Shown in pieces: positions 1 to 11,776 of a stretch of DNA of 64,000 nt. The stretch's first letter is position 1; every line of letters begins with the position of its first letter. The stretch is from Panorpa germanica (lineage: Eukaryota > Arthropoda > Insecta > Mecoptera > Panorpidae): NCBI GenBank assembly GCA_963678705.1, contig OY783209.1, forward strand, positions 14,384,001 to 14,448,000. Direction: 5' to 3'. The translations under genes and the position numbers were made by a program. The notes under the pieces were generated by a model, which was not told where the DNA came from, did no database searches, and saw nothing but the letters and a program-made list of their open reading frames with translations.

Positions 1-566
1 AGTAGCGGTGCGAATTTCTGCGGGCAATGTTAGAATAGAGTTAGGACGTTCAAATTTAATATGTAGGCTCGCTGTAGACAGTAATTAAAGAAAAAAGATA
101 AACAACTCCAAATTTCCAGTGGCGGCGGAAGTTAAGACAGTAAAAGCCAGAAATATTGAAAAAGTAATATCAAAACTTAGGGTATGTATTGAGACACTAA
201 TTGCGCATGTTTGCCAATAATTGGTATACAAAAAGTGTAGGAAGTGTATAGTTTTGTGCGGTGCATATTCTGGTAATATACACACCGATTATCAGGTTAA
301 TATAACCGTGAAAAAAGTGATTTTTAGAAGTCACTTAAATTAATAAAAAAATTCCATTGGCTAGAACATTGCATATTTTATTAAACACTATAGCATCCAT
401 TGTTTTAGTGACCTTGGCATTCAATAACAAAAATTATTGAATATAAATTACACTGAACAATGTTGATTGCAACAATATAATAATTGAAAGAAAAGAATAC
501 TGTGTGGCTCCCTTACGGGCTTAAGGATGCTTGCCGAATTGCATAGATGTGGAGTTTTAAAAAAGT

Positions 567-1856
567 ATGGCAAGTCGTCAAAATAATACAAAAACTGGAA
601 ATTTACATAAAGTACTAATAAATACTGTTGCAACTAAAAGAATCATGCCTACTAGAGCAGCAGCGAGACCAAATCTAGTCCAGCAGAAGAGGCTCCTAAT
701 GAGCATAGAACTACAACTGGGCATGATAATAATGAAAAAGAAGAAGATACGGATGGCAAGAACGAGCATGAAAAAGAAATTTTAGAAATGATTGAATTAA
801 AAACTAAAATATTTGAAGTAATAAGTGATCCTAAAAGTCAGATAATTACTGAAGTAAGGAATTTTCTGATTAGAAACATTGTGAAGCTTGAATCTAAAAT
901 GGATCTATTAATTCATAAAAATATAAGTTTAAATAATCAAGTTATTAGCATGAAAAGTCAACATGAAGAACATGAAATTAAAAAATTTAGCTACGCAAAT
1001 GTAGTAAAAGCTAATAAACAAATTAATGTTGAACAGAATAAGAGAGTGGCACCTGTCTTTGCAAATAGAGTGAAAGACGCAGAGCCGAAGGTTATTATTT
1101 TTCGACCTAACGTATCAGAAAAGGAAAATAAACTAGAAACATGTCAAATGATGCATGATAAGTTAGTATCAATTATTAAACCAAAGTTAAAGGAGATAAA
1201 AGTTAGGAAAATAAGATTGGTAAGGGATAAGGGAGTTCTTTTGGAAGTTGACTCTGATAAGGACATAAATGAACTTAGACAATGTGAAGATATTGAGGTA
1301 GCAGGAATTCAGGCAGAAAAACCCAAGTATGATGAAGTTCGTTGGAAAATGAAGATTTTTGTAGTAGAAACAGAAATGGCAACAAATATTAAGAAAGCAA
1401 TATATGACAAGAATATACATGGAAATGCAATGGAGTACAGCGAGTTTGAAAAGAATGTTAATGTCATATATACGCAGCCAATACAAAATAATAAGGAAAT
1501 AGTTAATGTTATAATAAAAACAAATGCTGCTATCAGGAACTTGTTGCATTCTAAAGGAGGTAGATTGTATATAGGTTTAGCAAGTCTGCGAATCACAGAC
1601 CACAACACTGTTACGAAATGCTTTAAGTGCCAGGGATATGGCCATATTAGTAAGGTGTGTAGAGGAACTCAAATGTGTGGCCATTGCGGTGGAAATCACA
1701 CATATAAAGATTGTGAAGGAAAGGATGCCCCCCCCGACTTGTGGAATTTGTAAAAGTAAGAATAAACCTATGGAACATAATGCAGGTACTGATAAATGTC
1801 CGGAGTATAAGAAAGCATTGTCTATTTTAGCAGCTCGACTAAACAGGCAGCAATAA
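567..1856 (+). pseudogene. LINE ORF1 (gag-like nucleic-acid-binding protein), frameshifted
   Basis: ORF1 of the LINE at 225-5342 probably coats the element RNA. The central reading frame (788-1753) has a basic, coiled-coil-rich N-terminal half and ends with zinc knuckles: CFKCQGYGHISKVC and then CGHCGGNHTYKDC. A third cysteine motif (CGICKSKN...DKC) continues in another frame up to 1856; the shift falls at a run of seven C near 1728-1735. The likely start is the ATG at 567, whose frame also differs from the main frame; the main frame is open upstream of 788, so a second shift lies around 690. Both breaks look like simple indels. Confidence 0.75.
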
Positions 1857-1968
1857 TAACATTAACTCAGAAAATAGTAATATATATAACTGTAAAAATA
1901 AAGAGACATGGGAAACTCAGGATTTATCAAAACATGCAGACCAAGATAGAACTAAATATTTAAAAATT

Positions 1969-4900
1969 ATGCAGGTAAATGGGCAAGGAAGTATTAAAGT
2001 AATGGCACAAATAAAACAACTTATGGATTCAGAAGATTTGGATGTCGTATTACTTCAAGAACCATACTGTTATAAAAATAAAGTGAAAGGTTTCACAATT
2101 TCTTCCAGGATAATACAAAGTGTATAAACTGAATGTAAGGCTGCTATAGTGATAAGGAACAGAGAGCTGGATGTTCTTTCAATTACCCAACTAACAGATA
2201 AATATGCTGCCTGTGCTAAGGTATATGGTTCATTTGGGGAATTGTATTTAATATCTGTGTATTGCCCACCCTCCTCTAAAATTAAACCTCATATTATATA
2301 CATGCACAAGGTATTACTTGAATTAGGGAATGATAAGTCGTTAATCGTAGGAGCTGATGCAAATGCAAGATCCTTTCTTTGGCATAGTGGAGAGCTCAAT
2401 AACAGAGGTGTACAAATTGAAATGGCCCTAATACAAAACAATTGGGAGATTGTAAATAAACCTAGAATGCCATACACTTTTAGCACCGTTAACGGGGAAT
2501 CAAACATTGACATTACCATTACAAATATAAGAACTGCACCAAACATTAAATTATGGAAAGTTGAAAATGAATGGACGACTAGTGATCATAGATGCATTAC
2601 AATGAGGTATTATGAAACGGACAAAACTGAAAGGAACACAACTACAAAGAGAATTGGGAACTACAATATTAAAACTGCTAAATGGGAAGTTTTTCAACAG
2701 AAAATAGGGGAAGTTTTTAATAATGATTACCTAGAAGAATTCAAACATTTGGACTGTGAGAGACAAGGTCAGGAATTGACCAAGGTAATAATAGATAGTT
2801 GTAATGCATCTATGAAGAGAACTTAAAAATATCCCAGAAGTGTGCCATGGTGAGATGCTGAACTTATTAATGGAAATAAGTATAAAAATACAAGAAGGAC
2901 ATTCCAGTGGGGAAGGAGGAACCAGACTCGGGAAGAGGAGATTGAAGTGTATAGAAAGAATTTAAAAAAAGCTAGCAGTGAATACAAAATAGCAATAAAA
3001 AATAAGAAGAAAGATTCTTGGGAAAAATTGGTGACGAATTTAGGCAATGCGGATCCGTGGGGATTAATATATAAACTCAGTGCTAACAAAATCAGAGGAG
3101 ACGAAATTTTTTATTCAATAAAGGATGGAGATAATAATACCACGACTTGGCAAGAAACAGCTGAGTTATTGTTAAATAAAGCGGCACTAAATGACGATAT
3201 TGAAGAAAATGAAGAACAGTCTCGAATTATATATGACAATTTAAATTATACTGGGATTGGTGAGGAGGAATATTTTACTTCTGAAGAAGTATTGGATGTT
3301 GTTATGAATACTAAGGATGGGAAATCACCTGGAAAGGATAAAATAACATCTGAAATGGTTAAAAGTTTTTACGAAATGTGCCCACAGTATCTAGAAACGC
3401 TTTATAACAATTGTTTAAAGGAAATGAAGTTTCCAAATATCTGGAAAATTGGGGTATTAAAGGTTTTCTTGAAGAATGATGATAAAGACCCTTCTGATGT
3501 TAACTCATATCGTTACATCACGTTGTTGCCTGTATTGGGGAAAATTATAGAAAAGCTGCTTGCTAAGAGATTACTCGCTAATTATTACTTGCAAGGATTG
3601 GATGCTAAGATGCAATTTGGCTTTAAGAAAGGATCATCCACAGAGGATGCATTAGTGATGGCTCTGAATAAAGTGAAACAAGCAGATGAAAAGCATGTAT
3701 TGGGAATCTTTATTGATATTAAGAGTGCTTTTGATGATGTATGGTGGCATAGCGTTTTACGGAGAATAAGACAAGCTAGATGTTCTAGACAACTATATAG
3801 CATTATGGAAAATTATTTCTATCATAGGGAATTAGTATTACAAACGGGAAACAATATCAAAAAGAAACAGACTCAAAAGGGGTGTCCCCAAGGATCAGTT
3901 CTAGGACCCATTTTATGGAATTTTGTTTTCGATGAGGACACATTAAATACGCATAATGGGAATGTTAACATATGCTTCGCTGATGATAAATTAATTCTCG
4001 TCAAAGGGAAAAGCAGGAAACAATTGGAAGAAAAAGCTGACCATATAATGCAGCAGATGAGTAACTGGATGGATACACAGAAAATGAAGATATCTACGGA
4101 CAAAACCAAACTAATGATGCTTAAAGGAAAATTTAAAAGAGCTCCGACAGTTAAATATAAAGCGAATACCATATCATGCACAAAATCTATTAGGTATTTG
4201 GGAATGATCCTAGATGAAAATCTAAATTTTGTTGAACACGTTAAATATATCAGAGAAAAATTACGCAAATCCATGGGAAAACTAAACAGAGTAACAAGAA
4301 AGGATTGGGGACTGCGACCAAGGGTACTTAGAGTTCTTTATGAAGGAATGGCTGTACCAATCATAACATACGGTGCTGCTGCTTGGTTTAAGAAAGCAAA
4401 TAAAACCATTATAAGGAGGCATTTAAATGCAGCCCAACGATTTGTATTATTAATGATCTCAAGATTCTGCAGAACAGTCTCTACAGATGCGCTACAAGTA
4501 CTAACTGGTAGGTTGCCGATAGACTTGCAAGTAATTAAAACAGGAGTGATTTATTATATCAGGAAAAACTTGCAAATGTCATTTGACGGAATTACTATTG
4601 AAACACTAGATGGGGATGAGGTAGACCATGAAAGAAGAATTGTAAATGTTAAAAAAGCAGTGAGTGAGAAACTGATGACAACATGGCAGAACAGATGGGA
4701 TATAACGAAAAAAGGAAGAACAACTTATCACCACATTAAGAATGTCAAGTTTGTAAAGCAAAATAAGTGGTTTCAACCTGGACTGTATTTATCCTTTTTG
4801 GTAAGCGGCCATGGATCTATTAAAGCAAAGTTAGTCCAGCTTGGAGTTGAGAGTAATAATAGGTGAACGGGAAACACTGATGCATATATCAAAAGAATGC

Positions 4901-5164
4901 CCAGACTACTATGAAGCGAGAGTGATATTTCAAGATAGAATAAAAGTCAAAGAAATTGGAAGTCTAGAGTATCTAGTAAATGAAGAGATTAGGTATCGAT
5001 ACTATAATGAGTATGCGAAGGAGATTTTTGAAACTAGGAAAATGCTATTGAAGAATGATGAAGTAAGAAGAAGAAGAGATGCAGAGACAATAATAGGAAG
5101 TGAAGGAGAGGAATTAGAGCAAGGAAATTGGGATAATTTCACGGTGGATGAGATTGAACAGTAA
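1969..5164 (+). pseudogene. LINE ORF2: endonuclease plus reverse transcriptase, inactivated
   Basis: One reading frame runs from about 1969 (MQVNGQGS) to 4866, broken only by stops at 2125, 2824 and 2851. The N-terminal third is an APE-type endonuclease (QEPYCYKNK; GADANARSFLWHSGE; SDHRCITMR). Reverse transcriptase follows from about 3300, with GKSPGKDKITSEMVK, FIDIKSAFDDVWW, GCPQGSVLGPILWNF and the catalytic CFADD. The C-terminal His/Cys motif (HISKECPDY) lies in another frame (4841-5164). The stops at 2824 and 2851 fit C-to-T/G-to-A changes of Gln and Trp codons (PWW is conserved at the second). It would nick target DNA and copy the element RNA. Confidence 0.85.
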
Positions 5165-5342
5165 ATTAGATAAAATGAGTTATAATAAGTTACTTTGTAC
5201 ATATTTTATTTGTTCATATATAAACATATATTAATGTAATTCAAATGTAAAATTAAGGGGGATAGAATAAGTGGAAAAAGCTGCACATATGAGCGGAAGC
5301 CTAGGAGGTGCTATTAAATTTATTAAATGAAAAAACAAAAAA

Positions 5343-8300
5343 TGCCAATAATTGGATTACGAAAATTTTATTTCAGAAGCGGCGTGATTTTTTGGGGGCA
5401 ATGTCGCAACAGAGCTAGAACGTTGATATTTAGAACGTGGGCCTTATATAGAGTGTTATTAAAGACAAACTATGAAAAACTGCAACTTTCCAGAGGCGGC
5501 GGGCGCTGGGTGCCAAATACCAGAAATATGAAATATATAGAGATGAAAGGGTATAGTTTAGAATATATGTTCTTAGATACAAACAAAATAGATCACTGTG
5601 CTAAAATTTAACAAACTTGTTCAGTAGCGGAAGTTTGTGGGGGGTACTAATGCTAAAATTTAAATACAAAGCTAAAATTTAGTATGCAGATATAGATTGA
5701 CATATTAATAACGAAAATATAAAGAAACTATATTTTCTTATGTGTAGTATTGGAGCAGGGTTTGATAAAATGAGTTTAAAAACCATGTAGGGGTACAAAA
5801 ATGATATTTTGCATGTAGAATACTAAATAGAAAAAAATAGTTGTCTATATGTTAGATATTCAAATTAAATCCAGTAGAAGAATTGGATTGATATTTTGTG
5901 CGTTTTTAGGCAATGTGCTACGAAATCGGACGGGAGAAAGAGGAGTAGAAAACTATGTATGTGCATATTTAAAGAACATATTGCATATTGCAGGAACAGC
6001 TTTGCAATAGTACACAATTTTGAAATTTTGTATGTGGAGAGTCTCTATAAACGGTTATTTATAAAAGGTAGAGAGAATATTTGGTACAAGCAAAATAAAT
6101 TTCAATGGCTAAAATATGACAGTTTTACTTTAGTAGCGGGGGCAAATGGGGAGACTAATACTATATCGTAAATATAAATTTGAAAAATAGAATGTAGGTT
6201 TACAGTGCAGCAATAATTATGTAAATGAATGGCTGTAGTATCGAATTGGAAGTGCTTCAGGGGGGTGGAGGCGCTGCGGGTCTGTACGCTAAGTAGGGGT
6301 GGCGCTTGAAGTAGTGGCGGTAGAAGGCAGCTGCTCTGCTAGAGATGAGTTCTTGTTTTAGAAGTGTGGGTGGCGGTGCAGAGATTTTTAGGGGGTAATG
6401 TTAGAATAGAGTTTTAACGTTGAAATATAGTATGTAGACAGTAATTAATGAATAAATATTTAAAATTCCAAATTTCCAGTGGCAGCGGGAGTTGAGACGG
6501 TAAAAGCCTAAAATATTTAATAAAGATAATTGTAACTTGGGGTATGTATTGAGACACATATTGTGCATATTTGCCAATAATTAAAACCACAAAGTTTTTA
6601 TTCAGTAGCGGCGCGAATTTTTGGGGACACGGTCACATTAAATTTAGAACGTTGAAATTTGAGACGTTGGTAGATGGCCATTAAAGACAAAGCATAGAAA
6701 ACTGCAAATTTCCAGTGAGGGTTGGCACCGAAGAGGAAATATGAAATATATGGGGATAAAAAGCTAAGATTTAGTATATATATCTTGGATAAAAACAAAA
6801 TTGATTCCTGCGCCTACTTTGAAAAGACTTGACGTAAAAAAATTGTTCCTTTTATTCGGAAAATAATTAGGGGTCTCCGCTCTTTCGCTGCCCTAGGACT
6901 TCCATAAATCTAAATCCGGCCTTGACTAAAAATAAATAAAAAAGAAAATTACATCTATTAATAAATTGTATTAATAGCGGTTGCGTCTGGAGGTAGAACA
7001 CTACGGATTCGGATAGCAAGGGATGGGGAAAGGGGTGGTTAATAGTCCCCAATGTAAATAAAATTGAAATTATTATTGAGACTATAATTATACATATATC
7101 AGTAGTGGTGCAAAATTGGTAAAAAGGGTTTACGATTTGAAATTTAGTATGCAAGTTTACAGTGCAGTATTAATTATTTGAATGGATTTCTGTAGTATCG
7201 AAGTAATATTGCATTTTAGTGGCGGGAGAGAGAAAAGGAGCGCCGGCGTCAACATCCTAAGAGGCCGAAATGTTCGAAGGAGGGATAGGGACGTTGCATG
7301 AATCGTGGTGGTGAATATAAGATCGACGGTGCGGTGGGATTACATTAAAGGTGTCAGAATGAGAACGACAAGGGCGAAAGTGCTAAGGAGCAATTAGGAG
7401 CGTGGCGTTTAGCATGATTTATTACAGAACTGAATTGATGTAATTGGTAGATATAGAGGGAAATGTGTAAAAATATATTTTAACAAGCATTTATCTTCCT
7501 TTTTTAAAATTTAACTTCTTAAAAATAAGTATTAAGTTTGAAAATAAATTGCCGAAGAGATTGGTAAGCAGGGGGGCGTTAGTGGATTGATATATCATTG
7601 GAAGAGCAATAATTGGTTGAGCTTTGGGACGGGAGACTCTAAGTGGCGACGGCGGTCAGTGCAAGAGAGATAGAGAATTGCTGAAAGTGTGCCGCGGTAC
7701 TGTAAGTTGGCGTATGTAGTGTAGGTGCAACGAAATTAAATTAAAAGTACGGGAATGATAGAGCTAATAGACTGTCATTGGTGGTGATCACGATCGGGGT
7801 ACTGAATATTGTTCAATACAGTGTTTCATTAGAAAAAATGGTATGATTAGACCGAAATGGATGAAGATAAATTTTAAAAAAAAACAAATATTTTACCGAA
7901 AAATGCTCTATATGTTAGATATTCAAATTACATCCCGTAGTAAAATTGCATTTATATTTTGTGCGTTTGTAGTGCTACTAAATCGGTTGCTGGTAGGTGA
8001 GGTAGGAGAAGATAGTCCATAGCCCCAAATATCAAATTAAAAAATTGAAAACTGTGTATGTGCATATTTGCAAAAAAAAACTGAACCTCAGTAGTGGCGT
8101 GAATTTGAGGAATGGGGGCGGGAAAGGCTTTGCCAAAGAGCTCAATTTTGAAACTTAGTATGTGAAGGGTCTCTATTAACGGTCATTTATAAATGGTTAC
8201 GAGAATATTTAATACGAGCAAAACAGATTAGTATGACCAGAACAGAAAATTTTACTATTTTACTTAAGTAGAGAGGGTAAATGGAGAGACTAATATTATA

Positions 8301-8876
8301 TAGTAAATATAAATATGAAGTATAGAATGTAAGTATACACTTCAGTATTAAATATTTAAATGAATTGCTGTAGTATCGAATTGGATGTGCCTGAGCAGTG
8401 GGCTATAGAGAATAGTGGCTGTGAGACGTAGCCGCACTGTAGATATGTGCTGAAAAAATTATGCTGGAAGTGTGGGTGGCGGTGCAGAGGAATTAAATCG
8501 TGGAAGCGAAGTATTATTTAATTATAGCGCTAAAGCGGGGGCGCTGTGAAAGTTCTCTAAGCACCGACGATGCTCAGGAAATAAGCGATACAGAGTGCTG
8601 AAGGAAGAAAGCGCTCTATCGCCGAGTTCTAGAGGAATCAAATTAAAAGTTCGGAAACGTTAGAAAGCATGGAGAAGATGATTAAGGTTTAGTGGGGTGG
8701 CACTGGAGACTGGTCAATACAGTACTTTTTTACTCTAAATGAAAGGATTATGACACAATAAGGAAACATAATTTTAAAAAATGATATATTTTAGCTAAAA
8801 TTACTTAAAAATAATATTTCGCATTACTTTCAATTTAGCAAATAGCTTTCACAGTTATTCACAAATAATATATACA
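5343..8876 (+). repeat. Gene-free body of Helitron A made of diverged internal repeats
   Basis: No credible coding region is visible here; the short ORFs lack conserved motifs and overlap homologous non-coding stretches in Helitrons B and C. The stretch is a mosaic of degenerate units with recurring phrases: cagtagcggcg, gaaatttagtatg, accagaaatatgaaatata and gctgtagtatcgaatt. Comparable units in the same order can be followed in 24180-28020 and 39540-41800. Confidence 0.7.
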
Positions 8877-8905
8877 CGTCGCTTTGCGACGGGGCCAAGC
8901 GCTAG
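8877..8905 (+). other. Helitron 3' terminal hairpin and CTAG end
   Basis: Stem CGTCGC, loop TTT, stem GCGACG, then ten bases and CTAG next to a T. This is the canonical Helitron replication terminator arrangement. Comparable ends are seen at 41785-41813, near 42607 and near 57925; copy B (28027) has CTAG but a damaged hairpin. Confidence 0.85.
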
Positions 8906-8930
8906 TATATATATATATAGAGCGATATTT

Positions 8931-9259
8931 ATATATATAAGTAGTATATAAAAGAGGGGACCTAACGCAAACTCAGATTTGATTGATTTGACACCTAAAA
9001 ATTTACTAAATTGTTATATATAACCAAATATTTTGAAAATATTAAATATTTATAAAAAATTGCAATAATTGTTATATATAACCAAATATTTTAAAAATAT
9101 TAAATATTTTTTAAAAATTACAATAATTAATAACATTTATCAAAATATTGACATATATTTAGACTTCTAGAGATTCTGCATTATAGTGCTCCAAAAGTGA
9201 TAATATATCGTGTTTTACCATATTCACAAAATACTGAATAATTTTTTTTCTATTAAATG
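8931..9259 (+). repeat. Polinton left terminal inverted repeat
   Basis: Matches the reverse complement of 23331-23660 with only a handful of substitutions and small indels (roughly 97 percent by eye). It holds two tandem sub-repeats containing GTTATATATAAC (near 9014 and 9069) and ends exactly at the ATG of the inward-reading gene, so the same upstream sequence serves the first gene at both ends of the element. Confidence 0.92.
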
Positions 9260-9852
9260 GAAAATAGAAAATGCTCTACATGTAAACAAACCTTATCTTT
9301 GGATAATTTTTATTCAAATAAAAGTAAAAAAGATAATCTATGTAATATATGTAAAAATTGTGATTTAAATTATAAAAAACAAACTATCTTTTGTGAATGT
9401 GGTAAAATAATTTCAAAATATTTTCATAAAAAACATTTAAAGACAAATTATCATCGATTAAGACTTAATAAAGCTAGAAAATGTTCTTCTTGTCAAATTG
9501 AAAAACCATATGAAGAATTTAATAAAAATCAAAGTGATACATTAGGATATTCTTATACTTGTAAAGAATGTGTTAAAAATTAATTTAAAAAAAGAGCAAA
9601 AGTATCTTATGTTACTTACTAATCAATTATTTATACACAAATCTGTCTTCACAGTATTACGAAGGAGATTCAATGTATTACGCAAACTCGAACTCACGAA
9701 CAACATACTATCCAGTTTATTAGAATTCGTTCTATTAAGTTTATGTCAACACGATTTTATCATCATTTTACAGATGTTAAATCTTTTTTTCGACTTTGTA
9801 ATACAATGAATTATCTCCTTCAGAACACAAACAAATCAGATTTTTACATATA
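9257..9852 (+). pseudogene. Left-end zinc-ribbon protein of the Polinton
   Basis: The intact part (9257-9583, 108 aa) has a CSTCKQTLSLDNFY motif followed by CNICKNCD, a central CECGKIISKYFHKKHLKTNYH module and then a second CSSCQIEKPYEEF...CKECVKN motif: repeated treble-clef or zinc-ribbon units. The same frame continues past TAA codons at about 9581 and 9629 as a basic region to about 9852, which suggests a longer ancestral protein of nearly 200 residues. It starts at TATTAAATGG at the inner edge of the TIR. Duplicated cysteine modules like this occur in HNH-like or DNA-binding proteins; no catalytic residues are certain and the function is unknown. Confidence 0.6.
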
Positions 9853-10157
9853 AATAATAAGAGAAGAAATCAATATCATAAGATACTTTTGAGAATTAAT
9901 ACGACCAGTCTACCAATGATACTGACTTTGATCTGCACTAATATAAGATGTGCACCTCTTATAAAACGCATACTCAAAACCATAATATCATAGTTATCCC
10001 AACATATGAAAAATTAAAACTTGTATATATAGTCCATAATTACAACGTACAATATTATTGAGAGCTAAGACGTGAATCATCCCATACAAATGAGATTTCG
10101 TTAATTAGTGTCACCATCTATTATTAATTATTATATGCAGAACTCTGAAAGAGAAAT

Positions 10158-10215
10158 AAAAAAAAAGATTTGTCACATGTGGGATTCGAACGCATGCTCT
10201 GCAAAACAGAAACAT
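10158..10215 (-). other. tRNA 3'-half-like sequence with T-run terminator
   Basis: On the minus strand a B-box-like GTTCGAATCCC (10181-10191) is followed by CACATGTGACA and, a few bases later, a run of nine T (10158-10166), as at the end of a pol III gene. I find no matching 5' acceptor stem or A box upstream, so this is at best a tRNA or SINE fragment lying over the 3' end of the metalloproteinase. Confidence 0.3.
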
Positions 10216-11121
10216 ATTCATTAAGTTCAAAACTACTTTGTAGTACGAGTTTCTTTAATAAAATTTTTAACTGTTCTAAAATTGTCATATTTGGACAGGG
10301 TATATCAAACACAGATAAGTCTTTTTTACCTGATCTAATTAATGAATTTGAAAACTCATTATATTCATAAAAATTGTCATTATGAAAAAAATATAATAGT
10401 CCATTTATATATCTAAATACATTAGAAACGTTCAATGGTATCCCCGGAAATAAGTCTGATAAGAGACCATGACGTATTGGAGATAACGAACACTCATTTA
10501 GTTCTATATAAAGGTTATCATAAAAAACATATGTTTGACCAGTATATGAGTTAAAAATACTTGTGATCATTTTATTTTGTGGAATGCCTAATCTTTGTAA
10601 AGGAACTCCATTATAATTATTATTTACTTCAAAACTAAGATAACTCATCAACAATTATTAATATTTCACCTGAAGGTCTTTGATATATATGAGATATTTT
10701 TTCTATATCTTTAGGTAAAATTTTTAAATAATCTGTTATCAGTTCCGGTTCCTGATATATCTTATCATCAATTTTTATTCTCCACACATACTTGTTATAA
10801 AATATATAGAGATTATGATTCACAATTAAAAACGTATCTATATTTTTATATACATTACAAAGAATAGGTTTATTAATTGGATTATTCTCCTTCGGAACAT
10901 TTGGAATGGTTGTTGGAATACTAGTTGGAATAGTAGTTGGAATTATTGAAGTTGTTGGAGGACCATATAACCTCTGAACTGCATAAATATCATCTTGACT
11001 GAGATTATTCTTTCTTCTATAATAAGGAAACATTATTGCTTCTTCATGTGCAGAATGTTCAATACCTAACGTATGTCCAATTTCATGTATTAATACAGAA
11101 TACAAACTAGTTCTTTCAGTA

Positions 11122-11148
11122 TCTCCTTCGGAGCGTTCTGAAAGAATA
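11122..11148. repeat. Palindromic repeat copy inside the metalloproteinase
   Basis: The imperfect palindrome TCTCCTTCGGAGCGTTCTG, followed by AAAGAATA, is read in frame as ILSERSEGDTER just upstream of the zinc-binding helix. Family metalloproteinases have no such serine/glutamate insert here. Related copies occur at 11587-11621 (pro-domain) and 10883-10898 (hinge). Confidence 0.7.
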
Positions 11149-11751
11149 TCATTATGATACAAATCCCAATCTTCCGACCTATCTAAATAAATTTCTAAGC
11201 AACTATTATTTGTATTAGGATACGTTGCATGTGCTAAAACAGTTCCTTCTCCATCAAAATCCCATTTACATAAACCTTTTGTACAACGAGCATTATTTTT
11301 ATGTTTATGTATATCGCTTGCAAACGAAATTAATATATCAGGCTTATAAATATTATTATAAAAAGTAAGACCACTTACTATCGACCAAACATTAAAAGCT
11401 TTTTGAGTAATTTCTTTGTGTATTGATTAAGCTAAAGCAAAATGCCAATACAAAGTTTTTCTAACCCATTTCGTTGTATGAATTCTATATTGTAAAGGAT
11501 TATCTTCATTTTCACATCTTGGTGTTTTAATTAACTTTAATACTCCATCAATAGGTAAAATATAATATTCTTGAAAAAGTATTAAAGAGCCTTCAGAGTC
11601 TTTAGTACTCTCCGGAGCGCTACTATTAGTAGTTGAGAAACCAAAATGATTTAAATATTTTTCAATGTTTTTATCGGAGTCTTCGTTTGTTGAAAATATT
11701 GGTAAAAGAAATAAAAAGTAAAAAATATATATCATTTATACATTAAATAGT

Positions 11752-11773
11752 ATCTCCTTTTTAAGGAGCGCTG
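11752..11773. repeat. Intergenic palindromic repeat copy
   Basis: TCTCCTTTTTAAGGAGCGCTG lies between the major capsid gene and the metalloproteinase gene. It is one of the few copies outside coding sequence. Confidence 0.55.
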
Positions 11774-11776
11774 TTG

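Larger units (their letters stand above)
225..5342 (+). mobile_element. Full-length-looking non-LTR retrotransposon (R1/LOA-like LINE)
   Basis: The element interrupts Helitron A and is flanked by an exact 13-bp direct repeat, tgccaataattgg, at 212-224 and 5343-5355. The same Helitron stretch is uninterrupted in copy C (around 28613-28626), which confirms the boundary. It has a 5' UTR of about 340 bp, a gag-like ORF1, an ORF2 with apurinic endonuclease and reverse transcriptase, and a short 3' UTR ending in an A-rich tail near 5330-5342. The three zinc knuckles in ORF1 and the endonuclease-RT architecture fit the R1/LOA/jockey branch; I favour R1-like but cannot settle the clade by eye. Point mutations and frameshifts make it inactive. 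Confidence 0.85.
1..8905 (+). mobile_element. Non-autonomous Helitron, copy A (5' end outside window)
   Basis: The right end shows a Helitron 3' terminus: a perfect 6-bp-stem hairpin (CGTCGC TTT GCGACG, 8877-8891), a short spacer, and CTAG followed by T at 8902-8906. The sequence at position 1 matches copy C about 280 bp from that copy's 5' end, so the missing left part is short. Without the nested LINE (225-5342) the remaining length agrees with copies B and C, about 4.3 kb each. I see no Rep/helicase coding sequence, so it must have been moved by an enzyme from elsewhere. Its body is made of diverged internal repeats that recur around motifs such as AGTAGCGGCG and GAAATTTAGTATG. Confidence 0.8.
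10124..11735 (-). pseudogene. Matrix metalloproteinase (pro-, catalytic and hemopexin-like domains)
   Basis: A secreted zinc endopeptidase of the M10A family that would cut extracellular matrix or basement membrane. The start at 11735 lies in TATAAATG and is followed by a hydrophobic signal peptide (YIFYFLFLLPIF). The propeptide ends in a cysteine-switch motif, TPRCENED (family: PRCGxPD). The catalytic domain has WDFDGEGTVLAHA, the zinc site HEIGHTLGIEHS and the Met-turn IMFPYY. A Thr/Pro-rich hinge (TTSIIPTTIPTS) leads into a hemopexin-like domain. There are no introns. Breaks: one in-frame TAA just upstream of 11427 and a frameshift near 10640-10654 in the hemopexin part. Palindromic repeats of the element lie in frame in the pro-domain and just before the zinc site. 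Confidence 0.88.

Noticed and set aside
3873..4274. A minus-strand ORF of 133 codons.
   Set aside because: Antisense shadow of the LINE reverse transcriptase.
5327..6171. Short ORFs (94 and 91 codons) after the first LINE.
   Set aside because: They lie in Helitron internal repeats whose homologues in copies B and C do not keep the frames.
9570..9809. A plus-strand ORF of 79 codons.
   Set aside because: The frame of the upstream zinc-ribbon gene continues more plausibly through this region; the 79-codon frame has no motif.
11427..11735. A separate small secreted protein.
   Set aside because: It is in frame with the downstream metalloproteinase and carries its cysteine-switch motif, so it is the pro-domain cut off by one stop.
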